NCBI GenBank assembly: GCA_041736895.1
Contig: JBGSSS010000103.1
Span: forward strand, 1-21,684
Length of the DNA: 21,684 nt
From: JANRLT01 sp041736895
GTDB taxonomy: Bacteria; Planctomycetota; Planctomycetia; Pirellulales; JALHPA01
Direction of reading: 5' to 3'
The translations under genes and the position numbers were made by a program. Below, in pieces: positions 7,247-14,105 of this stretch. The first letter of the stretch is position 1. Every line of letters begins with the position of its first letter. The notes under the pieces were generated by a model. The model was not told the DNA's origin, did not search any database, and saw nothing but the letters and a program-made list of their open reading frames with translations.

Positions 7247-8983
7247 CTAGGGAGCAACAGAGAAAATGCCGACTGCTGGCTTCATCCGGCTCCCAACGAC
7301 CGGGATGATGCTAACGCAGCCGCCAAATCCCTCATGCTGTTTGAGCAGTTTGAACACACGCTCGATTTCCTGGTGAACTGCCGGGAGTTGCTTGGCCATC
7401 AACACCGTTCGATTGCCAAATTCCATGGTCTCGAACATAGTCGGATCGAAGCCCTCGGTGTCTTTGAGCAGCAGTTGCAAGGTTCCTTTCCAGGCGGCAA
7501 ACTGCTTTGCCCGAACCGCGGCATCTTTCTCTTGGGCCAACGAAGGCAACTCGTAAGTGCGCAGAAGCGGCAGATTCGGCGCGGGTGCTTGCGCCAACCG
7601 TTTGGGTGATGCGGCCCGCGCGGCGCGCAGGTCATCAAAGAAGTTGGCGAGTTTTCGATGCGTCCAAAAATCGGCGTTCACGGCCAGTTGCGCTTGCTCG
7701 CCGCTCTGCCAAACCGCTAGATCGTTCTGCCCGCCATTGGCTTTCCAGCGCTCGGGATTCACGATGGCTTGAATCCGCTCCATTAAGATTCCTGGTTCAT
7801 CAGTCAAATCCGAAACCTCATACACGCGGGGCAATAAGGTCGATTCGGCCGCTGATTCCGAAGTAATCAACACAAGGTCATTGCTCTCGGGAATGATCCA
7901 AGTCAACCTTTTCGCATGGAGAATCGTGCGCAACGCTTCACCGCATTCGATATTGTTGATGACATAGTCAAAAGGACTTGCCGTATCGAAGGCCAGTTCT
8001 TCGAGGGCGCGGAGATCGAGTTGCACCTCGATGCGTTTTTCAGTCCGAATCTGCTCCACGATATCATCTAGTTTATTCTGGTTGAGATTGAAGGAGATCT
8101 CCTCCGCCATCCTCTTTTCGAGTGCGGCTAGTTTCGCCGCCCGCGCCGCAGCGCGGCTGTGGTCCACGGTCGGTTTTGTTTCCGCGGTGTTGGCGTTGAG
8201 CGTTAGGGTATTGCCCTGGGCATCTGGAGTGCCGTTGATGGTCAGCGTAAAGTTCCTGCAGATTGGTTCACCCGCGGGCTTGTCTTCTGCCTTCACCGTT
8301 TCGGCCGCCGCAAGCAAATTCAGCAACCCCTCGGGCTTCGCCGCCGGCTCAGCGGCCGTGATCGTGAGGGTACCCTGCCCTTGCTTGGTCAGGCATTCGC
8401 CCCCTTCACAGATATGGTTCTTGGTCAGGTTCTCAATCATCTCCGCCGCTCTTGTCAGCGGGCTATCGACCGCGGATTTCTCCGCATGCAACGTCAAGCC
8501 GATATGGCATTCGCCGATGCACCCCGGAGCCGACGTCTTCGACGCAACGGCCGAATCGCTCTTGTTCAAGCTCTTGTCGCAGCAGACGCCCGTCTCATGG
8601 CAGTTGCCGGGGCAGTCGCCCGCCGCCAAATTGCCGGTACTGGTCGTTGCCTTGACATTCTTCTCGATCATCGCCAAGAGTTCGTCAAAGGCGGTGCTCG
8701 ACGGCGCGGAATTGTCTGTATCTGTGGCTGCGGCGGCTTTCTTTGCTTGGCACGCTGTGCAGCCCGAGTGTGAGTGAGATGACGCGGGTATGCTGGTCGC
8801 GAGTTCGATCGGCGCATTGTCACTCGAAGGAGCGGCACCGATGGGACTACACTCGATAACCTGGGCGAATTTTGTTCCGTCGGCCAGCTCGTTCTGCGCC
8901 TTGCCCGCGCCGCTGCTCGTCGTCAGCCCCAGCGCCGTGACGATGCCCATCAGACCCAATACGGCCCAATTCAAGCGTTCCAT
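7247..8983 (-). CDS. Exported STN/secretin-N-like protein with CX3CH motifs, function unknown
   Basis: This is a 578-residue protein. Residues ~1-30 look like a signal peptide or membrane anchor (LNWAVLGLMGIVTALGL). Residues 45-200 are Cys-rich, with CTAC (75-78), two CX3CH motifs (C124-H129, C155-H160) and further Cys pairs at 134-135 and 192/197. Residues 275-295 are an Ala/Lys-rich helix. Residues ~295-375 follow the STN / secretin short N-terminal pattern: ISFNLNQNKLDDIVEQI, then LRTILHAKRLTWIIPE, then LVLITS. Next comes a VYEVSDL...W...GG...LAVNAD module often seen after such domains in planctomycete proteins. No secretin beta-barrel domain is present. The start is ATG 8981-8983, with AGGAG 8 nt upstream. 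CX3CH could bind haem or metal, but this is not established. Confidence 0.72.
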   Translation of the reverse strand: MERLNWAVLGLMGIVTALGLTTSSGAGKAQNELADGTKFAQVIECSPIGAAPSSDNAPIELATSIPASSHSHSGCTACQAKKAAAATDTDNSAPSSTAFDELLAMIEKNVKATTSTGNLAAGDCPGNCHETGVCCDKSLNKSDSAVASKTSAPGCIGECHIGLTLHAEKSAVDSPLTRAAEMIENLTKNHICEGGECLTKQGQGTLTITAAEPAAKPEGLLNLLAAAETVKAEDKPAGEPICRNFTLTINGTPDAQGNTLTLNANTAETKPTVDHSRAAARAAKLAALEKRMAEEISFNLNQNKLDDIVEQIRTEKRIEVQLDLRALEELAFDTASPFDYVINNIECGEALRTILHAKRLTWIIPESNDLVLITSESAAESTLLPRVYEVSDLTDEPGILMERIQAIVNPERWKANGGQNDLAVWQSGEQAQLAVNADFWTHRKLANFFDDLRAARAASPKRLAQAPAPNLPLLRTYELPSLAQEKDAAVRAKQFAAWKGTLQLLLKDTEGFDPTMFETMEFGNRTVLMAKQLPAVHQEIERVFKLLKQHEGFGGCVSIIPVVGSRMKPAVGIFSVAP

Positions 8984-9364
8984 AGGAGTTACTCCTGTTC
9001 CGAAAAAGATGAGATCCGGTATTCACCGCGCGGCGCTCGGGCCTCTCCGACCGAACCCGACGGCGCGGCAAGTCGCATGCTTGCCGTGCCAGATTAGATC
9101 ACTCCAGGGTACACTCTGCGGCGCTTTGAGAGCAAGAAAGTCGCGGAAAAATTAGTGATCTTTGACAGCACAAAGGAAAAAGGGAAAAGGAAAAAGGTAG
9201 AAAACACAATCCTTTTCCCCTTTTCCTTTTCCCTTCTGTAATTTGTTTGACGTTCTATCGAAGCTCTAGGCTGATGTCACATCCCCCGCACAATTCCCAA
9301 TATGACGCTGCTGGCGTAAACTATACCTGCCCATGACTGAACATCCTTTGCTTGTTAGCTGCGC
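8984..9364. other. Divergent intergenic region with polypurine/polypyrimidine arms
   Basis: This 381-bp gap separates divergent genes. It holds a GGCAAG/CTTGCC hairpin near 9067-9085. It also has an imperfect inverted repeat whose left arm (9172-9197) is purely A/G and whose right arm (9211-9235) is purely C/T, built from GGAAAA/TTTTCC units. A TTGACG at about 9248-9253 lies upstream of the ATPase gene on the plus strand, but no strong -10 was found at standard spacing. No protein gene was seen. Confidence 0.6.
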
Positions 9365-10879
9365 ATGAAGATTCAAACCTTTCTGGAACATCACGGGATC
9401 ACGACCAATCCGTTTGCCGAGGAAGATGCCCGGACCGATCCGGTGTTCAAAGAGCATTGCATCGCGAGCGTCTATCATCCGTCGTGGGACAAGGTTTACG
9501 GCGACCCGGCGAACCCCAGCACGGCGATCATCTTTGGCGAGAAAGGGGCGGGCAAGACGGCGCTGCGGCTGCAGATCGTCCAGCATCTGAACGAATACAA
9601 CCGCGCGCATCCGACGGGCAAGCTCTACACGATCGAGTACGACGACTTCAATCCGTACCTCGACCGCTTCCGCGACAAGCTGAGCCGCCGCCGGCAAAAG
9701 GCAACCGACCGGGTGCTGGCCGAATGGAAACTCTGGGACCACATGGACGCGATCCTGAGCATCGGCGTCACGCAATTGGTTGATCGAATCCTGACCGGCA
9801 CCGAACCGCAGACGACGGACTCTGCTGTCGCGCCCGGCAGCAAAACGAAACTCCCTTTCGACAAACATCAGTCCCGCGACCTGCTGTTGCTCAGCGCGCT
9901 CTACGATCAATCGCTCAGTGAAACGGCACGCAGCCGTTGGCAGCGTTTAGCCAAGCGGTTGAAGTTCCGGACCTGGAAATCTTATTGGGATCTGGCGCTC
10001 GGCTGGTTCGTCACCGCGCTAGTGATCGCGCTGTTTTTGCATTTGGGCATGAAAGAGAATGGCGATTGGAGTTGGTGGGCGACGCCGTGGCCGTACTTGA
10101 TTGCCGCGGCCGGGTGGATTCCACGCTGGTGGCGGATGTTCAAGTGGTGGGGCCAAGCCCGGGCGATTGTGAAACAGGTCCGGGTGTCGAATCTACAAAC
10201 CACAGCGCTGCGGCAGATCTTCCAGCAATTCGCCGCGGCCGAAATCTCGGGCCAGCCGCTGCCGAACAAAGATCGCACCGACGACCGCTACGAACTGATC
10301 GTCAAGTTCCAAGGCCTGCTCCGTGCGCTCGGCTACAACGGCATTATCGTGCTGGTCGATCGCGTCGACGAGCCGCACCTGATCAACGGTAACGCCGACC
10401 AGATGCGAGCCCTGCTCTGGCCGATGCTCGATAACAAGTTCTTGCAGCACCCCGGCATGGGCTTCAAGCTCTTGCTCCCGATCGAGTTGGTCCGGTTCAT
10501 CGAGCGCGAAGAGAAGACGTTCTACGAACGCGCGCGGCTCGACAAGCAGAACATGATCCCGTCGCTGGTCTGGACCGGCGAAGCACTCTACGACGTCGCC
10601 AACGCGCGGATCAAGGCGTGCGCCACGCCCGGCAAACCCGTCTCGCTGCGCGATCTGGTCAACGAATCGATGGGCGAGCGGCAATTACTCGACGCGCTGC
10701 GCAGCCTCCGCGTACCGCGGCACTTGTTCAAGTTCCTCTACCGCGTCCTCGTCGCCCACTGCAACGCCTACACGGACGAAAATCCGTCGTGGCGAATCAG
10801 CGGCGAGATGTTCGAATCGCAATTGGCGCTGTATCGCCGCGATCAGGAGAATTTTGATCGTGGGCTCGGGGCGGTGTGA
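9365..10879 (+). CDS. KAP-like membrane-inserted P-loop NTPase
   Basis: This 504-residue NTPase has Walker A GEKGAGKT (58-65) and a Walker B-like IIVLVDRVDE (327-336). Between them lie two hydrophobic segments (~208-228 and ~239-252), with a Trp/Arg-rich stretch (WIPRWWRMFKWW) after the second. Transmembrane helices placed between Walker A and Walker B are the hallmark of KAP-family P-loop NTPases, although overall similarity to any one KAP protein could not be tested. The C-terminal ~150 residues are helical and soluble. KAP proteins are linked to membrane-associated signalling and, in some bacteria, to phage exclusion; nothing here proves either role. The start is ATG 9365 with no clear Shine-Dalgarno. 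The gene stands alone, followed by a REP cluster. Confidence 0.7.
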   Translation: MKIQTFLEHHGITTNPFAEEDARTDPVFKEHCIASVYHPSWDKVYGDPANPSTAIIFGEKGAGKTALRLQIVQHLNEYNRAHPTGKLYTIEYDDFNPYLDRFRDKLSRRRQKATDRVLAEWKLWDHMDAILSIGVTQLVDRILTGTEPQTTDSAVAPGSKTKLPFDKHQSRDLLLLSALYDQSLSETARSRWQRLAKRLKFRTWKSYWDLALGWFVTALVIALFLHLGMKENGDWSWWATPWPYLIAAAGWIPRWWRMFKWWGQARAIVKQVRVSNLQTTALRQIFQQFAAAEISGQPLPNKDRTDDRYELIVKFQGLLRALGYNGIIVLVDRVDEPHLINGNADQMRALLWPMLDNKFLQHPGMGFKLLLPIELVRFIEREEKTFYERARLDKQNMIPSLVWTGEALYDVANARIKACATPGKPVSLRDLVNESMGERQLLDALRSLRVPRHLFKFLYRVLVAHCNAYTDENPSWRISGEMFESQLALYRRDQENFDRGLGAV

Positions 10880-10884
10880 TTTTT

Positions 10885-11023
10885 GTAGCCCGTAGCGTTA
10901 GCGAGGGCGACAAAAAATGTAGCCAAGGTCGTAAGACCTTGGATGCGCTGCCGTACGACCAAATCCAAAGTCTCACGACTTTGGCTACGGAGCTTGAAAG
11001 CCCGCGGCGTAAGCCAGGGCGTC
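10885..11023. repeat. REP cluster: inverted REP pair flanked by a second repeat family
   Basis: Four short repeats lie just after the ATPase stop. One family occurs twice in direct orientation (10885-10911 and 10999-11023), with the pattern AGCCCG..GCGT.AGC.AGGGCG. Inside them lies an inverted pair of a second palindrome: 10919-10944 on the plus strand and 10963-10988 on the minus strand. Both read GTAGCCAA, then a perfect 8-bp stem (10923-10930 with 10935-10942; 10965-10972 with 10977-10984), then GGAT. The two copies differ by paired changes that keep the stem intact (GGTC/GACC against AGTC/GACT). No coding sequence was seen in 10880-11077. Confidence 0.8.
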
Positions 11024-11077
11024 AAGATACTGGCAGGGAGAGGCTCCCGCCGAACCGCTCGCGTCCTGTAACATTTG

Positions 11078-12022
11078 TCACTTTTTCGGGGCTGGCACCG
11101 GCGTGCGCGGCGTTGGTTTCCGAAATGGCTTCGCTCCCTGGAGTTGCGGCACCAGCCAATCCAGTCCATCGAGGTTATCTTGCAGCCGCGCTTCGGCGTC
11201 GTCGCTGGTGTGGCCGATGATGCCGATGCGGCCGCGATAGCCGCTGTCGAGGATGGCTTGCAGCATCCCGAGGTCAAGTTGGCCTTGGCCGAGTTGCAGG
11301 ATTTTCTGCCCACGCCGTTCGCCGTCATGCTGCATGCCGTTCAGGTTGATTGCCAAGAGATGCGGCTTCATCTTCTTGAGCAATTCCGCAAACCGAGGAA
11401 TGTGTTCGTGGCCGTGGTGTTGGTTGTAAACGATCCCGACGTTTGGGAGCTTCAGTGCCTCGATCACGGCGAGTTGATTCTCCGGCTCACCGAACCAGCC
11501 GCCGTGATTGTAGAGCCCGACCTTCATGCCCTGCGCGGCCGCGGCTTCGGCGATGGGGCGAATGCGGTCGGCTTCTTGCTTGACCCGCGCGGCTTCCTCG
11601 GCGGCATTCTTCGTCGGCCCGCCGCTGCCGCTGACCCACAGGTCGGGATGGATGTCGTGGCGCTTGCAGACGTCGAGGATCTGCTTGGCCCGGGCGTCGA
11701 GCGTGTTGGGAAACCACCAGGCATCGAGCGCGACACCGTGTTTCTTGCAGGCCTCGATCTCGGCAGCGAACGTCGGGACATGCTCGTCGCGAAAGTCGTA
11801 CGCAAAGTGCTTGAAGCCAAGCTTCGCCAGCATCGCCGCGCGCTCCTCGGGTCCGCGCTTCTTGCTGTCGAACGGCACGATGCACCAGGCGATGAGATTG
11901 TCGCGGCGGAAGAGATTGATTTCCGCGGCGGTAGGTTTATCATCGGCTGTGCGAGCATAGGTAGTGAAAGCTGCCGTGCAAAAGGCGGCGAGGAGAACGA
12001 GGCGAAGAACATGCAGCGGCAT
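11078..12022 (-). CDS. Exported sugar phosphate isomerase/epimerase-like TIM-barrel protein, atypical metal site
   Basis: This 314-residue protein starts at ATG 12020-12022, chosen because a Sec signal (MPLHVLRLVLLAAFCTAAFTTYA) follows; the open frame extends to 12076 without a signal-like start. Residues ~40-295 follow the xylose-isomerase-like TIM-barrel pattern: FKHFAYDFRDEH, then KKHGVALDAWWFP, then AAAQGMKVGLYNHGGW, then GIVYNQHHGHEH, then HLLAINLNGM, then GYRGRIGIIGH. Where the family usually has ENH and LDxGN metal ligands, this protein has YNHGG (N172/H173) and YNQHHGH (200-205), so its metal binding or catalysis may differ. It is only distantly similar to the protein at 4405-5292. 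The C-terminus is a Pro/Lys tail. It has no operon partner. Confidence 0.82.
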   Translation of the reverse strand: MPLHVLRLVLLAAFCTAAFTTYARTADDKPTAAEINLFRRDNLIAWCIVPFDSKKRGPEERAAMLAKLGFKHFAYDFRDEHVPTFAAEIEACKKHGVALDAWWFPNTLDARAKQILDVCKRHDIHPDLWVSGSGGPTKNAAEEAARVKQEADRIRPIAEAAAAQGMKVGLYNHGGWFGEPENQLAVIEALKLPNVGIVYNQHHGHEHIPRFAELLKKMKPHLLAINLNGMQHDGERRGQKILQLGQGQLDLGMLQAILDSGYRGRIGIIGHTSDDAEARLQDNLDGLDWLVPQLQGAKPFRKPTPRTPVPAPKK

Positions 12023-12065
12023 AAAGTGCTTTCGTTTTGGGCAAAAGACTGGAAACTCATTTCCC

Positions 12066-12269
12066 TCACCAATCAACTCTAACGCTCGCGCCGTGGTACG
12101 GCGAGCGGTCTTCTACTATGCCGCGCTTCGTGCGCACCAACCGCGGCTCATCATCACGATGCGTGTGATCGGGCGGCAAACGCAAGGCCAATGTTACTTC
12201 CAACGGATCAAGGTCCGATCTCCAGAAGCGAACTGAGGCATAAGCTCGGGTGGAAACTCGTTTCGACAT
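12066..12269 (-). pseudogene. Truncated DUF4279-like gene
   Basis: A short minus-strand frame encodes 67 residues from ATG 12269 (or 83 from 12317). It contains AYASVRFWRSDLDPLEVTLAL, then LPPDHTHRDDEPRLV, then SPYHGAS, which follows the first half of DUF4279 (beta strand, DLDPxEVT, LGLxPTxxxRxGEP, SPY). Intact DUF4279 proteins are about 130 residues. The frame stops just where a conserved W-S-L-S segment should begin, and the following sequence belongs to the upstream region of the TIM-barrel gene. It is most likely a remnant cut by a deletion or rearrangement. DUF4279 proteins are often predicted immunity proteins. The assignment rests on pattern memory only. Confidence 0.42.
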
Positions 12270-12548
12270 CGTCTTCGTTGACCGCCTGAGATTGATCGTT
12301 CTGGACGATTCTAGCATCGAGTTCGAGACCGCTGCTGAGGTGAAAAGGCATCGCTGCCTGGCAGAAAATTACAGCCTATTCAGAAACTTGTCGGATATGT
12401 CAATTATTCCTGATTTTGCGGATCCTGGCTTAAGAATCCCCCCCTAATTGGTGGTGCTGGAGGGCCATACTGGATGTTTTTGTCCTAGAGTCTAGAAGTT
12501 CTGATTGTGCCTTTTTTGAAATTTGGTTGTGGGGGGGCAGACACACCG
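12270..12548. other. Intergenic region before the cyclic-di-GMP operon
   Basis: No convincing gene is present. A 65-codon plus-strand frame from GTG 12250 overlaps the DUF4279 remnant and is unsupported. The stretch has C- and G-homopolymer runs (CCCCCCC near 12440, GGGGGGG near 12533) and should contain the HD-GYP promoter, which could not be pinned down. Confidence 0.4.
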
Positions 12549-13532
12549 ATGATTAGCAGTTTCGTTGATTCGCCAGTTCACTTCAAAACGCCAACAGCGC
12601 CGGGCAGACAGCGCTATCTGGCGGTGCCCGTGGCGATTTTGCTTGGTCTGCCTAAACTGCGCTGCGATTTGTACATGCAGCATGCGATCTCGACAGAAAA
12701 AATTCTGTATCGCAGCCATCAAATCGATCTGCCGATTGCCGCGGACGATCATTTGCTGAACGGGAACGTGCGGCATTTGTTTTTGCGCGTCGAAGACGAG
12801 CACTTGTACGAGGCAGCCGTTCAGAATACGCTCGCCGCCAGCCCCGTTGATCCGGGCTTGCTCTTAACACTCTCGATCGAACATCGGCGGACCGCGTTTC
12901 AAGCCGCGCTGATCAGCAATTCGGTCGCGCCGCTGGTCGAAGCTTGCGGACAACTGGCCCAAGAATTAATGCCGGCGATCCAACAAGACGATTTTTGTGT
13001 GAGCAAAGTCGTGGGCTTACTGACCCACGATCATTGCACGTTTCAGCATTCCTGCAACGTCGCCATCTACTCGAGCGCATTGGCGAAGCGGGCGGGAATC
13101 GACAATCCCGAGTTGGAACTCTTGGCGACGGGCGGCTTGCTGCACGACATTGGCAAGCGGCATATCCCGGGTTTCATCTTGCGCAAGCCGGGCAAGCTCA
13201 CTCAACGCGAGCGCGAGTTGGTTCGCAACCACCCCAAGTCCGGTTTTCTCGAGTTGGGCTCGCTCGGCAAACTGAACTGGAATCAGTTGATGATGGTTTA
13301 CCAGCATCATGAATGGCTCAACGGCGGCGGTTATCCTGTGGGGAACGCCGGAGAAGAGATTCATCTCTGGGCACGGATCTGTGCGATTGCCGATGTGTTC
13401 GACGCGCTGACCGCCAATCGTCCGTATCGCCAATCAGGTTATACAGACCAGGCGTTGCAAATCATGAACGACGAAGCGGGGCACTTTGATTCGGAACTGT
13501 TGCAACTGTGGAACGAGGTGGTGAAACGATGA
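12549..13532 (+). CDS. HD-GYP domain protein, probable cyclic-di-GMP phosphodiesterase
   Basis: This is a 327-residue protein. Residues ~20-100 are an N-terminal alpha/beta region of unrecognised type and ~145-325 an HD-GYP domain. Visible motifs are H167 (FQHSCNVA), H199-D200 (LLHDIGKRHIP), NHPKSG (227-232), HHE (253-255), NGGGYP (258-263) and ADVFDALTANRPYR (281-294). HD-GYP enzymes hydrolyse cyclic-di-GMP at a two- or three-metal site. The usual DGxGYP reads NGGGYP here, but HHE and GYP are intact. The start is ATG 12549; GTG 12507 is also open in frame, but its extra 14 residues (Gly/Cys-rich) look non-coding. The stop overlaps the next start as ATGA, so it forms an operon with the PilZ gene. 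Confidence 0.9.
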   Translation: MISSFVDSPVHFKTPTAPGRQRYLAVPVAILLGLPKLRCDLYMQHAISTEKILYRSHQIDLPIAADDHLLNGNVRHLFLRVEDEHLYEAAVQNTLAASPVDPGLLLTLSIEHRRTAFQAALISNSVAPLVEACGQLAQELMPAIQQDDFCVSKVVGLLTHDHCTFQHSCNVAIYSSALAKRAGIDNPELELLATGGLLHDIGKRHIPGFILRKPGKLTQRERELVRNHPKSGFLELGSLGKLNWNQLMMVYQHHEWLNGGGYPVGNAGEEIHLWARICAIADVFDALTANRPYRQSGYTDQALQIMNDEAGHFDSELLQLWNEVVKR

Positions 13533-13906
13533 GTACCATGACCACTGCCGTGCAACACATCCCGTTGCCACCGATCAACGACGAATTGCTGCTACAAACC
13601 GCCGGCTCCGAAAGCCAGTGGAGTGATTCCCGCCGCTTTCCCCGCAAGAACACCAGCGGCCAGTGCTTGCTCGTGCCCGAGTCGACGTATCTTGCATCGG
13701 GTTATCGCAGCTCGACGCAGGATGTGTTGTTGCGCAATTTATCGCGCGGCGGCGCGCGGCTCTTGCACGGCGGCGAACTATTTCCGGGCGAGACGTTCGA
13801 ACTCAAGCTGCGCACGGGAGTAAGCCTGCGTTTGAAAGTCGTCTGGTGCCGCCGGCACGCGCCGGGCGTCTATGTGACCGGCTGCCATTTCAGCGAGCAG
13901 TTGTAA
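13529..13906 (+). CDS. PilZ domain cyclic-di-GMP-binding protein
   Basis: This 125-residue protein has the two PilZ cyclic-di-GMP motifs: RRFPRK (~36-41, RxxxR) and NLSRGG (~71-76, matching [DN]xSxxG). The following strands (FELKLRTG, LKVVWCRR, GVYVTGCHF) complete a PilZ barrel. The N-terminal ~30 residues are likely flexible. Single-domain PilZ proteins act as cyclic-di-GMP effectors through partner binding. The start ATG 13529 overlaps the HD-GYP stop (ATGA), with GAGG about 10 nt upstream, so translation is likely coupled. A cyclic-di-GMP breaker and sensor are thus made together. Confidence 0.9.
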   Translation: MSTMTTAVQHIPLPPINDELLLQTAGSESQWSDSRRFPRKNTSGQCLLVPESTYLASGYRSSTQDVLLRNLSRGGARLLHGGELFPGETFELKLRTGVSLRLKVVWCRRHAPGVYVTGCHFSEQL

Positions 13907-13931
13907 GCAATAGCGAAACGAAGCGCGCAAA

Positions 13932-13965
13932 AAACCCGCCGCCGGAAAATTCCGGCGGCGGGTTT
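13932..13965. terminator. Bidirectional terminator between PilZ and recA
   Basis: This is a perfect palindrome with a stem of up to 16 bp (13932-13947 with 13950-13965), GC-rich in the middle and flanked by A-run and T-run. The plus strand ends TTTGTG and the minus strand TTTTTTGC, so it can serve both converging units and looks stronger on the minus (recA) side. Confidence 0.88.
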
Positions 13966-13986
13966 GTGTGTCACCCGGTGGGGAGT

Positions 13987-14093
13987 CCGCGGCTGGCGCC
14001 GCGGTGCTTTTGTTTTTCGCCGAGGTTGTTGGTAGTTCACGTTACCAAGCTGGGGCTTGGTAACGAGGGAATTCCCGCCGATACCATCGGCGG
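13987..14093. repeat. Three consecutive palindromes downstream of recA
   Basis: There are three distinct perfect hairpins: 13987-14004 (CCGCGGC/GCCGCGG, loop TGGC), 14040-14065 (11-bp stem CGTTACCAAGC/GCTTGGTAACG, loop TGGG) and 14075-14093 (8-bp CCGCCGAT/ATCGGCGG, loop ACC). The last sits 13 nt beyond the recA stop and could help end recA transcripts. The others look like dispersed extragenic palindromes. Confidence 0.7.
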
Positions 14094-14105
14094 CTTTGTT
14101 ACCTC

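Noticed and set aside
10885..11023. Possible CRISPR array
   Set aside because: The repeats are of different families, in mixed orientation and without regular spacers; they are REP elements.
11065..11095. Third CCTGTAACA on the plus strand
   Set aside because: It lacks CGCTG at the 15-nt spacing and points into the antisense of the TIM-barrel gene, so it is probably chance.
12250..12447. 65-codon plus-strand frame from GTG
   Set aside because: It has no ribosome site or recognisable pattern and overlaps the better-supported DUF4279-like frame.
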